Source: Zhengella sp020637775
GTDB taxonomy: Bacteria > Pseudomonadota > Alphaproteobacteria > Rhizobiales > Rhizobiaceae
Direction of reading: 5' to 3'
Length of the DNA stretch: 64,000 nt
NCBI RefSeq assembly: GCF_041397485.1
Contig: NZ_JAWKWO010000002.1
Coordinates: 496,001 to 560,000 of the forward strand
Of the stretch, positions 27,250 to 36,852 are shown piece after piece. A program made the position numbers and the translations under genes. Numbering within the stretch: position 1 is the stretch's first letter; each line of letters starts with the position of its first letter. The notes below the pieces were generated by a model. That model was given only the letters and a program-made list of their open reading frames with translations, was not told where the DNA came from and did not search any database.

Positions 27250-29100
27250 ATGAGCGACCAGTCCGGCGGACAGCAGACACCCTACCGGGTGCTCGCCCGC
27301 AAATACCGCCCGCGCGATTTCACCGACCTGATCGGTCAGGAGCCGATGGTGCGCACGCTCACCAACGCGTTCCATTCGGGCCGCATCGCCCAGGCATGGA
27401 TGCTGACCGGCGTGCGCGGGGTCGGCAAGACGACGACGGCACGCATCCTGGCCCGTGCCCTGAATTACCATACGGAGAGTGTCGACCGGCCCTCCATCGA
27501 CCTGTCGGTGCCCGGCGAGCATTGCCAGGCGATCATGGAAGGCCGCCATGTCGACGTGATCGAGATGGACGCAGCCTCCCATACCGGTATCGGCGACATC
27601 CGCGAGATCATCGAGCAGGTGCGCTACATGCCCTCGGTGGCCCGCTACAAGGTCTTCATCATCGACGAGGTTCACATGCTGTCGAACCAGGCTTTCAACG
27701 GCCTGCTGAAGACGCTGGAAGAGCCGCCGCCGCATGTGAAGTTCATCTTCGCCACCACGGAGATCCGCAAGGTGCCGGTCACCGTTCTTTCGCGCTGCCA
27801 GCGCTTCGACCTGCGCCGTGTCGACGCCGAGGCGCTGACGCGCCATCTCGCCCGCATTGCCGAGCTGGAGGAGGTGTCGGTCGAGGCCGACGCCCTGTCC
27901 ATGATGGCGCGCGCGGCGGAAGGCTCGGTGCGCGATTCGCTGTCCATTCTCGATCAGGCCATTGCCCATGGCTCCGGCCATGTCACCGCGCAGGCCGTGC
28001 GTTCCATGCTCGGCCTTGCCGACAATGCCCGCGTCATCGACCTGTTCGAGATGCTGATGAGGGGCGACCTGCCCGGCGCGCTGGGAGAGTTGAAGAACCA
28101 GTATGACGCCGGTGCCGATCCTGCCGTCGTGCTGACGGATCTGGCGGCCTTCACCCATCTGGTCACCCGGCTTCGTTTCGTGCCGGAAGCCGCCGACGAT
28201 GCCTCGCTCAGCCAGGACGAACGCACGCGCGGGCTTGATTTTTCGCAGAATCTCTCGGTGCGGGTGCTCTCGCGCACCTGGCAGATGCTGCTCAAGGGTA
28301 TCCACGAGGTTCAGGGCGCGGCCCGGCCCTATGCGGCCGCCGAGATGGTGCTGATCCGCATCGCCCATGCCGCCGACCTTCCCACGCTGGACGAGGCCAT
28401 CCGCGCGCTCGGCGAGCGGAGCGGCGGCGATGCCGGCGCGGGTGCCCCACCGGCCGGCGCGCCTTCGGCAGGCGGTGGCGCGGGCGGGCAGGGTGCGCCT
28501 GCGTCACGCCAGGGCCAGGCCGCGACGGCCTATGGCCGCTCCGCACGGTCCGCGCAGCCGGTTTCCGGCCCTGCCATGCGTCTGGTGGAAAGCCGGCCGG
28601 CCGAGACGCCGGCCATGCGCGCTGCACCGGCGCCCGAAGCGGAGACGGCGGCCGCCGATGCCGTCCCGGTGCGATCGCTGGAGGACATCGTCGCGCTGGC
28701 CGACCAGCATCGCGACCTGCGCATCAAGATCGGCGTACGCAACAGCATTCGTCTCGTCTCGCTGGCGCCGGGCCACCTGTCCGTCTCGCTGACACCCAAT
28801 GCCGACCGGTCGATTCTCACCGATCTGGCCCAGCGCCTGAAACTGTGGACCGGGCGCAACTGGATGGTCTCGCTCAGTCAGGAAGAGGGCGGACGCACCA
28901 TTGCCGAGATCGAGGAGGAAACGCGCGAAACGCTGTTTTCCGATGCAAGCAAGGATCCGGCCGTGGCCGCGATCCTGCAGAAGTTCCCGGGCGCCAGGGT
29001 CATCGATGTCCGCCTGCCGGCCGCACCCGAAGAGGTGCCCGGCGCTGAGGGCATGCCGGTCGAGGCCTTGCCCGACGACGATGACGACGACATTCTTTGA
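27250..29100 (+). CDS. dnaX: DNA polymerase III subunits gamma/tau
   Basis: 616 aa from ATG 27250; upstream frame crosses the SRP RNA and is not coding. Clamp-loader AAA+ ATPase: Walker A GVRGVGKTTTA, DEVHMLS box and the SRC motif (LSRCQRF). The zinc-binding Cys cluster found in enterobacterial DnaX is replaced by a segment with a single Cys (VPGEHCQAIMEGR). A Gly/Ala/Pro-rich linker (about residues 400-470) precedes the tau C-terminal domain. No obvious A-rich slippery site for a short gamma form. 27 nt before ybaB. Confidence 0.95.
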   Translation: MSDQSGGQQTPYRVLARKYRPRDFTDLIGQEPMVRTLTNAFHSGRIAQAWMLTGVRGVGKTTTARILARALNYHTESVDRPSIDLSVPGEHCQAIMEGRHVDVIEMDAASHTGIGDIREIIEQVRYMPSVARYKVFIIDEVHMLSNQAFNGLLKTLEEPPPHVKFIFATTEIRKVPVTVLSRCQRFDLRRVDAEALTRHLARIAELEEVSVEADALSMMARAAEGSVRDSLSILDQAIAHGSGHVTAQAVRSMLGLADNARVIDLFEMLMRGDLPGALGELKNQYDAGADPAVVLTDLAAFTHLVTRLRFVPEAADDASLSQDERTRGLDFSQNLSVRVLSRTWQMLLKGIHEVQGAARPYAAAEMVLIRIAHAADLPTLDEAIRALGERSGGDAGAGAPPAGAPSAGGGAGGQGAPASRQGQAATAYGRSARSAQPVSGPAMRLVESRPAETPAMRAAPAPEAETAAADAVPVRSLEDIVALADQHRDLRIKIGVRNSIRLVSLAPGHLSVSLTPNADRSILTDLAQRLKLWTGRNWMVSLSQEEGGRTIAEIEEETRETLFSDASKDPAVAAILQKFPGARVIDVRLPAAPEEVPGAEGMPVEALPDDDDDDIL

Positions 29101-29127
29101 CACGGACCCGAACGCGGGAGAGAGACG

Positions 29128-29451
29128 ATGAAAGATCTGATGGGCCTGATGAGCAAGGCCAAGGAAATGCAGGCCAGGATGCAGGCGCTGCAGGAGGAAA
29201 TGGCCAGCATCACCGCTGACGGCCAGTCCGGTGGCGGTCTTGTCACCGTGACGCTGAGCGGCAAGGGTGAGATGCGCGGTCTGAAGATCGACCCCTCGCT
29301 TTTCAGGGAAGACGATGTGGAAATCCTTGAGGACCTGATCCTGGCGGCCCACAACGAGGCCAAGGCCAAGGTGGAGCAGGTGATGGCCGAAAAAACCCAG
29401 GAACTGACCGCCGGCCTGCCGATCCCGCCCGGCATGAAACTGCCGTTCTGA
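29128..29451 (+). CDS. ybaB: YbaB/EbfC nucleoid-associated protein
   Basis: 107 aa. MKDLMGLMSKAKEMQARMQ and the central GGGLVTVTLSGKGEM are diagnostic for this small dimeric DNA-binding family. GGGAGAGA precedes the ATG. It directly follows dnaX, the normal order; the usual third member recR is found only 4.3 kb further on. Confidence 0.93.
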   Translation: MKDLMGLMSKAKEMQARMQALQEEMASITADGQSGGGLVTVTLSGKGEMRGLKIDPSLFREDDVEILEDLILAAHNEAKAKVEQVMAEKTQELTAGLPIPPGMKLPF

Positions 29452-29527
29452 TCCGGGCCGGCCCACGGGCTGCGCCTTGTTGCAATCACTCGCCGGTTGA
29501 ACCCGGCCTCTTCCGGAGGCGTGGATC

Positions 29528-30412
29528 ATGACGCTTGCGCAGGAAAATCTGCGCGGTGCGATGCTGATGGTTTTCGCGATGGCGTGCTTCGCCGTCGAGG
29601 ACATGTTCATCAAGCGCGCCGCGCAGTCCTTGCCCGTCGGGCAAATCCTCATCCTGTTCGGTCTGGCGGGCATGATCGCGTTTTCCGCGATTGCCGCCAT
29701 GCGCGGCCAGCGCCCGTGGCACGGGGCCATGCTGGGTCGCACGCTTCTCCTCAAGGCGGTGCTCGAGGTGGTCGGGCGTCTTGGCTATACGCTCGGAATC
29801 GCGCTGACGCCGTTGTCCAATGCCTCGGCCATTCTTCAGGCAACGCCGCTGGTCGTCGTGGCGGGCGCCGCTGTTCTCTTTGGCGAAAAGGTGGGCCTGC
29901 GCCGCTGGCTGGCCGTCGGCATCGGCTTCATGGGCGTGCTGATCGTGCTGCGTCCCGGCATGGAGGGCTTTGTGCCGGCCGCATTGTGGACAGTGATCGG
30001 CATGTTCGGCTTTGCCGGCCGCGACCTTGCCTCGCGCGCCGCGCCAAAGGTGTTGTCCAATCCGCAACTGGGTGCCCATGGCTTTGCAGCCCTCACCGTG
30101 GCAGGCCTCATCCTTCTTCCGTTCACCGGTGCGCCGGTCCGGCCGTCCCCGCCGGTCATCGGCTTTCTCGCCGCCGCGTCCCTGTTTGGTGTCACCGCAT
30201 ATTGGAGCCTGACTGCCGCCATGCGCATGGGCGAGGTGTCGGTGGTCACGCCATTCCGCTACACGCGCCTGCTGTTCGGCATCGCGCTCGGCATCGCCGT
30301 GTTCGGCGAAAGCTTTGACCGGATCACCCTTGCGGGCGCAGTGCTGATCCTCGCTTCCGGGCTCTACACGCTTTTGCGCCGGCCGCGCCGGGAGCCTTTC
30401 GCGGCGATGTAG
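29528..30412 (+). CDS. EamA/DMT-family transporter
   Basis: 294 aa with about ten hydrophobic helices in two EamA repeats (residues about 10-140 and 150-285; GYTLGIALTPLSNASAIL and GLYTLLRR near the ends). Family members export or import small metabolites; the substrate is unknown. It starts 76 nt after ybaB and its stop lies 17 nt from the convergent GNAT gene. It is part of the block that separates ybaB from recR. Confidence 0.85.
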   Translation: MTLAQENLRGAMLMVFAMACFAVEDMFIKRAAQSLPVGQILILFGLAGMIAFSAIAAMRGQRPWHGAMLGRTLLLKAVLEVVGRLGYTLGIALTPLSNASAILQATPLVVVAGAAVLFGEKVGLRRWLAVGIGFMGVLIVLRPGMEGFVPAALWTVIGMFGFAGRDLASRAAPKVLSNPQLGAHGFAALTVAGLILLPFTGAPVRPSPPVIGFLAAASLFGVTAYWSLTAAMRMGEVSVVTPFRYTRLLFGIALGIAVFGESFDRITLAGAVLILASGLYTLLRRPRREPFAAM

Positions 30413-30429
30413 ATCGTGTTTCCGGCCCG

Positions 30430-30933
30430 CTAGCCGAGCTGCTTTTCCATGAGAACGGCGGGAAAGGCGGTGTCGCTTGCCAGCATCACCGCCACGTCTT
30501 CCAGCCGGTGAAAGCCGTGGCGGGCGTAGAATTTCTCCGCCGGCCGCGAGGAAAAGCACATCAGCTTGCGCAAGCCGTCGCGCCTGGCCTCCGCGAGACA
30601 TGTCGACAGGATGGCGCCGCCCACGCCGCTGCGCATGAGATCGGGATGGGTGGCGAAATGGCGGATATGGCCGCTGGCATCGTCCAGCCGCCCGGTTCCC
30701 GGTGTCGCCTTGCTCCAGCCGCCGCAACCGGCCACGCGTCCGCCGATATGGGCCGCGAAGTAATGGCCGGATGCGAGCAGCGCCGGATCGATGCGCAGCA
30801 TGGCCGGCAGGGCGTCGGTCAGGATGTCGTCGCTGTACCAGCCCGGATAGACCGCCGAATAACAATCCGCGATCAATGCTTCGAGCGCTTCCCGGTCATC
30901 GGCACCGGCTCGCCGTATCACGATATCGTTCAT
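30430..30933 (-). CDS. GNAT-family N-acetyltransferase
   Basis: 167 aa from ATG 30933 (GGGAGACGA upstream; a start at 30975 would add 14 unlikely residues). GNAT fold signatures: VAGCGGWS in strand 4 and the acetyl-CoA loop RSGVGGAILSTCL (R/Q-x-x-G-x-G/A variant), then KFYARHGFHRLED. Substrate cannot be predicted. Divergent from the exonuclease gene, with a 131-bp gap between them. Confidence 0.83.
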   Translation of the reverse strand: MNDIVIRRAGADDREALEALIADCYSAVYPGWYSDDILTDALPAMLRIDPALLASGHYFAAHIGGRVAGCGGWSKATPGTGRLDDASGHIRHFATHPDLMRSGVGGAILSTCLAEARRDGLRKLMCFSSRPAEKFYARHGFHRLEDVAVMLASDTAFPAVLMEKQLG

Positions 30934-31064
30934 GGTCTCGTCTCCCGGCTTACCGATGCTTCCAACTTGTCTCATTTCTTAATGGCTGAAGCGCGATTCG
31001 CCATCCTCCCAATGGATGAAAACCTCTGCCAATTGCCTATATGATCGTCGATGACGAGGACCGA

Positions 31065-32090
31065 ATGCGCGATGTGCTGACCTTTACCGACAAGGGCATC
31101 TATTGCCCTGCCGGCGATTTCTTCATTGACCCGTGGCGTCCGGTGAAGCGCGCGCTCATCACCCATGGCCATGCCGACCATGCCCGCTGGGGCCATGAAA
31201 GCTATCTGTGTACCGCGCCCGCCGCGCCCGTCATTGAACGGCGCCTCGGCGTCACGCCGCAAACCGTGGACTATGGCAGGACCCTGACGATCGGCGATGC
31301 CTCAGTCAGCTTCCATCCGGCAGGCCATGTGCCGGGATCGGCACAGATCCGGGTCGAGGTCGGTGGCCAGATCTGGGTCGTCTCTGGCGATTACAAGGTC
31401 GAAGAGGACGGCCTGTCGGAGCCTTTCGAGCCGGTGCCCTGCCACGCCTTCATCACCGAATGCACCTTCGGCCTGCCCGTCTTCAACTGGACCAGCCAGG
31501 CCGAACTGGCCGGCGAACTCAACGCCTGGTGGCGCGCCTGCCGGGACGCCGGCAAGGTGGCGGTCATCGGCGCCTATTCGCTGGGAAAGGCGCAGCGCGT
31601 GCTGACGAGCCTCGACCTGTCCATCGGCCCGGTTTTCACCCATGGCGCGGTCGAGAACATGAATTCGGTCCTGCGCGAACAGGGCGTGGACCTGCCGCCC
31701 ACGACGCAAGTGACACCGGACGTTGCCCGCGCCGCCTTCGCTGGTGGCCTTGTCATCGCTCCACCCTCGGCCATGGAGGGAAACTGGATGCGCCGCTTCG
31801 GGCCTGTCTCGCGCAGCTATGCGTCGGGCTGGATGGCGCTGCGCGGCGTGCGCCGCAGGCGGGCCGCCGACCGTGGCTTCGTGATGAGCGATCATGCCGA
31901 CTGGCACGGCCTCAACGAAGCCGTTGCCGCGACGGGCGCCGAACGCGTCTTCGTCACCCATGGCTATACCGGACCGTTCCGCAAATGGCTGCAATCACGC
32001 GGCTATGATGCCCATGTCGTCTCCACCGAATATGAGGGCGAGAGCCTGGACACCGCACCGGGCGGTGACGAGGCGGGGGAGGGCGCATGA
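31065..32090 (+). CDS. Ligase-associated DNA exonuclease (metallo-beta-lactamase fold)
   Basis: 341 aa from ATG 31065, which has GAGGA 4 nt upstream; ATG 31041 would add eight residues without a ribosome site. The MBL motif THGHADHAR and later HPAGHVPGSAQ, SGDYK and SDHADW identify the beta-CASP-like ligase-associated exonuclease family. It overlaps the DNA ligase start by ATGA (32087-32090), so the two are co-translated and probably act in one repair reaction. The helicase (Lhr) and phosphoesterase that usually complete this operon are absent here. Confidence 0.9.
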   Translation: MRDVLTFTDKGIYCPAGDFFIDPWRPVKRALITHGHADHARWGHESYLCTAPAAPVIERRLGVTPQTVDYGRTLTIGDASVSFHPAGHVPGSAQIRVEVGGQIWVVSGDYKVEEDGLSEPFEPVPCHAFITECTFGLPVFNWTSQAELAGELNAWWRACRDAGKVAVIGAYSLGKAQRVLTSLDLSIGPVFTHGAVENMNSVLREQGVDLPPTTQVTPDVARAAFAGGLVIAPPSAMEGNWMRRFGPVSRSYASGWMALRGVRRRRAADRGFVMSDHADWHGLNEAVAATGAERVFVTHGYTGPFRKWLQSRGYDAHVVSTEYEGESLDTAPGGDEAGEGA

Positions 32091-33685
32091 ACCGCTTCGC
32101 CGCCCTTTTCACCGCGCTCGACCAGACCACCGGCACCAATGCCAGGGTTGCCGCGCTGGCGGCGTACTTCCGCGAGGCACCGGAGGACGACCGGCTGTGG
32201 ACCATCGCCCTTCTCTCGGGCCGCCGCCCGCGTCGCGCGGTCACCGCGACCAATCTGCGTGAATGGGCCGCCGGGCGCGCCGGCATCCCGCTCTGGCTGT
32301 TCGAGGAGGCCTATCCGGTTGTCGGCGACCTGGCCGAGACCATCGCCCTCGTCCTGCCCGAGCCGCAAGAGACCAGCGACGAAAGCCTGACCTTCTGGAT
32401 CAACGAGACGCGGGCACTGCGCGACGCCGATGACGAAACCCGCAAGGCCGCCATTCTGTCGGCCTGGAACCGGCTCGACCGGACCGGCCGCTTCCTGTTC
32501 AACAAGCTGATAACCGGCGGCTTCCGCATGGGCGTCTCGCAGAAGCTGATGACCCGCGCGCTCGCCGCGGCCACCGGCATCGAGGAGACCGCGCTTGCCC
32601 ATCGCATCATGGGCGACTGGTCGCCCGACACCACCACGTTCGACCGTCTCGTCCTGTCCGGCGACAACGAGGTCGCCACCTCCCGGCCCTATCCGTTCTG
32701 CCTGGCTCATCCGCTGGAGGCAGAACCGGGCAGTCTCGGCCCTGTCTCCGACTGGCTGGCAGAATGGAAATGGGACGGCATCCGCGGGCAACTGGTGCGC
32801 CGAGAGGGACAGCTTTTCGTCTGGTCACGCGGCGAGGAACTGGTGACAGACCGCTTTCCCGAACTTGCCGCCACACTGGATTGCCTGCCCGACGGCACGG
32901 TGATCGACGGCGAGATCATGGCCTGGCGCGACGATGCGGTCCTGCCGTTTCAGGCGCTCCAGACGCGCATCGGCCGCAAGACCGTCTCGAAGAAGCTGCT
33001 GGCGGAAACGCCGGTCGTCATGACCGCCTACGACCTCCTGGAACAGGACGGGCAGGACCTGCGCCAGACGCCCTTCGCCGAACGCCGCGCCCGGCTTGAA
33101 CGGCTGATCGGAAACCTGCCGCCGACCGCGCCGCTTCGCCTTTCGCCAACGGTGCCGGCCACCACCTGGGCCGGGCTTGCCGATGCCCGCGCCACATCGC
33201 GCGAACGTGGCGCCGAGGGGCTGATGCTTAAGCGGCTGGACAGCCCCTATCACGTCGGGCGCAAGCGGGGCGACTGGTGGAAATGGAAGGTCGACCCGCT
33301 CACCGTGGACGCCGTGATGATCTACGCCCAGGCCGGCCATGGCCGCCGCGCCAACCTGTTCACCGATTTCACCTTCGCCGTGCCCGACGACGAGGGCAAT
33401 CTGGTGCCCTTCACCAAGGCCTATTCCGGGCTGACGGATGCGGAGTTCCGCGAGATCAGCCGCTGGGTGCGCGCCAACACGCTGGAGCGCTTCGGCCCCG
33501 TGCGTTCCGTGCCACCGGTGCATGTTTTTGAAATCGCCTTCGAGGGCCTCCAGGCCTCCAGCAGGCACAAGTCCGGTATCGCGCTGCGTTTCCCGCGCAT
33601 GGCCCGCTGGCGCACCGACAAGCCGGTTTCCGAGATCAACACGCTGGCCGACCTGAAGGCGCTTCTGGCTGCCCATGGCGGCTGA
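32087..33685 (+). CDS. ATP-dependent DNA ligase
   Basis: 532 aa. N-terminal ligase domain about residues 1-190, adenylation domain with the active-site motif EWKWDGIRGQL (Lys228), and the OB-fold C-terminal part. Further nucleotidyltransferase motifs: DGEIMAW, GLMLKRLDSPY, WWKWKVDP. It seals DNA nicks with ATP and is an addition to, not a replacement for, the NAD-dependent LigA expected in all bacteria. Belongs to the ligase type found with the MBL exonuclease. Confidence 0.92.
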   Translation: MNRFAALFTALDQTTGTNARVAALAAYFREAPEDDRLWTIALLSGRRPRRAVTATNLREWAAGRAGIPLWLFEEAYPVVGDLAETIALVLPEPQETSDESLTFWINETRALRDADDETRKAAILSAWNRLDRTGRFLFNKLITGGFRMGVSQKLMTRALAAATGIEETALAHRIMGDWSPDTTTFDRLVLSGDNEVATSRPYPFCLAHPLEAEPGSLGPVSDWLAEWKWDGIRGQLVRREGQLFVWSRGEELVTDRFPELAATLDCLPDGTVIDGEIMAWRDDAVLPFQALQTRIGRKTVSKKLLAETPVVMTAYDLLEQDGQDLRQTPFAERRARLERLIGNLPPTAPLRLSPTVPATTWAGLADARATSRERGAEGLMLKRLDSPYHVGRKRGDWWKWKVDPLTVDAVMIYAQAGHGRRANLFTDFTFAVPDDEGNLVPFTKAYSGLTDAEFREISRWVRANTLERFGPVRSVPPVHVFEIAFEGLQASSRHKSGIALRFPRMARWRTDKPVSEINTLADLKALLAAHGG

Positions 33686-33727
33686 TCGGCACTGGTCCAG
33701 ACGCCCCTTTCGGTCTATCTCTCGCCC

Positions 33728-34336
33728 ATGTCCAAGCGAATCGCCGGTCCCGAAATCGAGAAACTGATCCAGCTTCTGTCCAAGGTGCCGGGCCTGGGGC
33801 CGCGTTCGGCCCGCCGTGCCGCACTGCATCTGATCAAGAAGAAGGACCAGTTGATGGGGCCTCTTGCCGGTGCCATGGCCGAGGCCTACGCGAAGGTCGG
33901 CACCTGCTCGGTCTGCGGCAATGTCGACACGGTGGACCCGTGCAACATCTGTACCGATCCCCGCCGCGAGGGAACCGTCATCATCGTGGTGGAGGACGTG
34001 GCCGACCTCTGGGCGCTGGAACGCGCCGGTGCCATGACCGCGGCGCGCTACCATGTGCTGGGCGGCACGCTCTCGCCGCTCGATGGCATCGGCCCGGACG
34101 ATCTCAACATTGCCGGCCTGGTCGACCGCGTGGCGGCTGGCGGCGTGTCGGAAATCATCCTTGCCGTGAATGCCACGGTGGAGGGCCAGACAACGGCCCA
34201 CTATGTCACCGACCGCCTGGCCGGTTTCGACGTGAAGGTGACGCGGCTGGCCCATGGCGTGCCCGTGGGCGGCGAGCTGGACTATCTGGACGACGGCACG
34301 CTGGCGGCGGCCTTGCGCGCCCGCACCAATTTCTGA
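33728..34336 (+). CDS. recR: Recombination protein RecR
   Basis: 202 aa, full length. Helix-hairpin-helix LIQLLSKVPGLGPRSARR, a C4 zinc finger (CSVCGNVDTVDPCNIC), a Toprim domain (IIVVEDVADLWALE) and the C-terminal THYVTDRL-like segment. RecR with RecFO loads RecA on gapped DNA. It lies 42 nt after the DNA ligase rather than after ybaB. Confidence 0.95.
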   Translation: MSKRIAGPEIEKLIQLLSKVPGLGPRSARRAALHLIKKKDQLMGPLAGAMAEAYAKVGTCSVCGNVDTVDPCNICTDPRREGTVIIVVEDVADLWALERAGAMTAARYHVLGGTLSPLDGIGPDDLNIAGLVDRVAAGGVSEIILAVNATVEGQTTAHYVTDRLAGFDVKVTRLAHGVPVGGELDYLDDGTLAAALRARTNF

Positions 34337-34422
34337 AAACGCCTTGCGCCCCGCCTTACGCAAGCCACAACGGCTGGTAGGATGGTTGCGAATCGTCCGT
34401 TGAACGCCGGAGCCGTCTCTCC

Positions 34423-35652
34423 ATGCGCCATCTTCTCACCGCATTCGCCCTCGTCCTGCTTGTTTCGGCCCCGGCGCTGGCCCGCTCGCAGGCTGTCGAG
34501 CGCCAGTTCCGCGACTGGCTGGCCAATGACCTGTGGCCGCAGGCCCGCCAGCGCGGCGTCAGCGCGGCGACGTTCAATGCGGCCTTCGATGGCGTGACGC
34601 TGAACTGGAAACTGCCCGATCTGGTGCCGCCGGGCACCAGGCCGGAAACGCCGCGGAAACAGCGCCAGGCGGAGTTCGGCGCTCCGGCGAGATATTTCAA
34701 TCCCGGGACAGTGCAGGGCGCGGCTGCCGGCGGGCGTGACCACAAGGCCCGCCTTGCGGCCACCTTGAAGCGTGTCGAGAGCGCCTATGGCGTGCCCGGC
34801 CGCATCCTGCTGGCCATATGGGCGCGCGAGAGCGGCTTCGGGCGGGCGAAGATCCCCCATGACGCGTTCGAGGTGCTTGGTACCAAGGCCTTCATGTCCA
34901 CGCGCAAGGAGATGTTCCGCAACGAATTGCTGGCCGCCCTGCAGATGGCGCAGAACGGCGTGCCGCCGCGCAACATGAAATCGTCCTGGGCCGGCGCGCT
35001 CGGCCAGCCGCAATTCATGCCGTCCTCCTACCTGAAACACGCCGCCGACGGCGACGGTGACGGCCGCGCAGACATCTGGGGATCGCAGGCCGACACGCTG
35101 GCATCCATCGCCAGCTACCTGCGCCACCATGGCTGGCAGACAGGCCGCGACTGGGGTTTCGAGGTGGTGGTTCCGCAATCCGTGGCCTGTACGCTTGAAG
35201 GGCCGGATCAGGGCCGCACGATTGCGCAATGGGAAGCGATGGGAATCCGCCGCGTGAACGGAAAACCCTTCCCGGCCCACGAACTGAAGGGCGAGGGCTA
35301 TCTGATGATGCCGGCTGGCCGCCTCGGCCCGGCCTTCATCGTCACGCCGAATTTCTATGTCCTGAAGGACTACAACGAGAGCGACCTCTACGCCCTTTTC
35401 GTCGGCCATGTCGGCGACCGCATCGAGTGGAATGTCGGCGATTTTACGCAAGGCTGGGGGAAGATCGACAAGCTCTGGCGCTCCGACATCGCCGCCATGC
35501 AGCGCGTGCTCGAACGCCAGGGCCACGATGTGGGCGGCGCCGACGGCCTGCCGGGTTTCAAGACCCGGCGATCCATCGGCGCATGGCAGGCGAAGAACGG
35601 ACGCCAGCCGACCTGCTTTCCCGATGCGGAATTGATCCGCGCAATCCGCTGA
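34423..35652 (+). CDS. Lytic murein transglycosylase (MltB/GH103 family) with peptidoglycan-binding tail
   Basis: 409 aa. Signal peptide ending near SAPALA-RS (about residue 20). GH103 catalytic domain (about 30-330) with catalytic Glu136 in IWARESGFG and the family motifs SWAGALGQPQFMPSSYL and DGDGRADIW. A C-terminal peptidoglycan-binding fold (VLERQGHDVGGADGLPG) follows. It cleaves the MurNAc-GlcNAc bond in the periplasm. 86 nt after recR, 4 nt from the convergent oxidoreductase gene. Confidence 0.92.
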   Translation: MRHLLTAFALVLLVSAPALARSQAVERQFRDWLANDLWPQARQRGVSAATFNAAFDGVTLNWKLPDLVPPGTRPETPRKQRQAEFGAPARYFNPGTVQGAAAGGRDHKARLAATLKRVESAYGVPGRILLAIWARESGFGRAKIPHDAFEVLGTKAFMSTRKEMFRNELLAALQMAQNGVPPRNMKSSWAGALGQPQFMPSSYLKHAADGDGDGRADIWGSQADTLASIASYLRHHGWQTGRDWGFEVVVPQSVACTLEGPDQGRTIAQWEAMGIRRVNGKPFPAHELKGEGYLMMPAGRLGPAFIVTPNFYVLKDYNESDLYALFVGHVGDRIEWNVGDFTQGWGKIDKLWRSDIAAMQRVLERQGHDVGGADGLPGFKTRRSIGAWQAKNGRQPTCFPDAELIRAIR

Positions 35653-35656
35653 GCGC

Positions 35657-36691
35657 TCAGGCTGTCGGATCTTCCGATACGCGGATGATCAGCTTGCCCT
35701 TGTTGCGCCCGGTCAGCAAGCCCTGGAAGGCCTCGACGGTGTTTTCCAGCCCGTCCACGATGTCTTCGGTGTAGCGGATCCGGCCTTCGCGCACCCACGC
35801 GGCCATCTCGCGCTCGAAGGAACCGCGATGTTCGGCCTCGTGATCGTAATTGATGAAGCCGCGCACGGTCAGCCGGTTGACGAGAATCGCCCGCATGAAC
35901 ATGGGCAGGTAGTCGCCCCCTTCCGGCAGGCCGGAAAGGTTGTAATAGGCGATGGTACCGCAGACCGGCATGCGCGCGAACGGGTTGAACAGCGGGATGA
36001 CGGCCTTAAGCACATCGCCGGCCACGTTCTCGAAATAGACATCCACGCCATCCGGACAGGCGGCTTTCAGCTTCTGGGGAAAGTCGGCTTCCTTGTAGTT
36101 CACGCAGGCGTCAAAGCCGAATTCGTCCACCACCTGGGCGCATTTCTCGTCCGAACCGGCAATGCCGACGGCCCGGCAGCCCTTGATCTTCGCGATCTGG
36201 CCGACAAGCTGGCCGACAGCGCCATTGGCCGCCGAGACGAGAACGGTTTCGCCGGCCTTCGGCTTGCCATGCTCGATGAGCCCGGCATAGGCGGTAAAGC
36301 CCGGCATGCCGAGGCAGCCGAGCGCGGTGGAAATCGGCGCGGCCGACGGATCGAGCTTGCGGCAGGCATCCGCCGGCATCACCGCATGGCTCTGCCAGCC
36401 GGTGCGCGCCAGCACGATATCGCCGGCCGAAAGCGAGGCATCGCCGCTTTCCAGCACAGAGCAGACGGCCTCCGCCGTCACGACGCCGCCGATCTCTGTC
36501 GATACGGCATAGGATTTTGCCGGGCTCATCCGCCCGCGCATGTAGGGGTCGAGCGAAAGATAGATGACCTTGACGAGAACCTCGCCCTGGCCCGGAGATG
36601 GATAGTCATGGGCTTGAAGTTTCAGTTCGTCATGACCGGGCATCCCTTTCGGATAAGCCGTCAGGATGATCCGTTGACCGTTCGCGCCCAT
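35657..36691 (-). CDS. NADP-dependent MDR-family oxidoreductase (CurA/prostaglandin-reductase type)
   Basis: 344 aa. Zinc-free medium-chain reductase: SLDPYMRGRM in the N-terminal domain, nucleotide-binding AANGAVGQLVGQIAK, and FENVAGDVL, ending with GKLIIRVS. These enzymes reduce activated C=C bonds of enones using NADPH. The specific substrate is unknown. Faces the lytic transglycosylase gene. Confidence 0.9.
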   Translation of the reverse strand: MGANGQRIILTAYPKGMPGHDELKLQAHDYPSPGQGEVLVKVIYLSLDPYMRGRMSPAKSYAVSTEIGGVVTAEAVCSVLESGDASLSAGDIVLARTGWQSHAVMPADACRKLDPSAAPISTALGCLGMPGFTAYAGLIEHGKPKAGETVLVSAANGAVGQLVGQIAKIKGCRAVGIAGSDEKCAQVVDEFGFDACVNYKEADFPQKLKAACPDGVDVYFENVAGDVLKAVIPLFNPFARMPVCGTIAYYNLSGLPEGGDYLPMFMRAILVNRLTVRGFINYDHEAEHRGSFEREMAAWVREGRIRYTEDIVDGLENTVEAFQGLLTGRNKGKLIIRVSEDPTA

Positions 36692-36852
36692 GCTTTCCTC
36701 CCGTGCTGGCGATCGTCTGGACCGGGACTATAGGCGCAAGGGCCGTCAGGGCAAGCGGCTGTTCGCCGGTGCACCACGGTAAACAGAACGTGAATTGGAA
36801 AACCGCCCTTCAAGACCCACCGTAACAGGACGGGGGCACAGGGAGATGAAAG

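Noticed and set aside
27250..29100. Programmed frameshift in dnaX
   Set aside because: No A-AAA-AAG-like slippery run is visible near the end of the ATPase domain.
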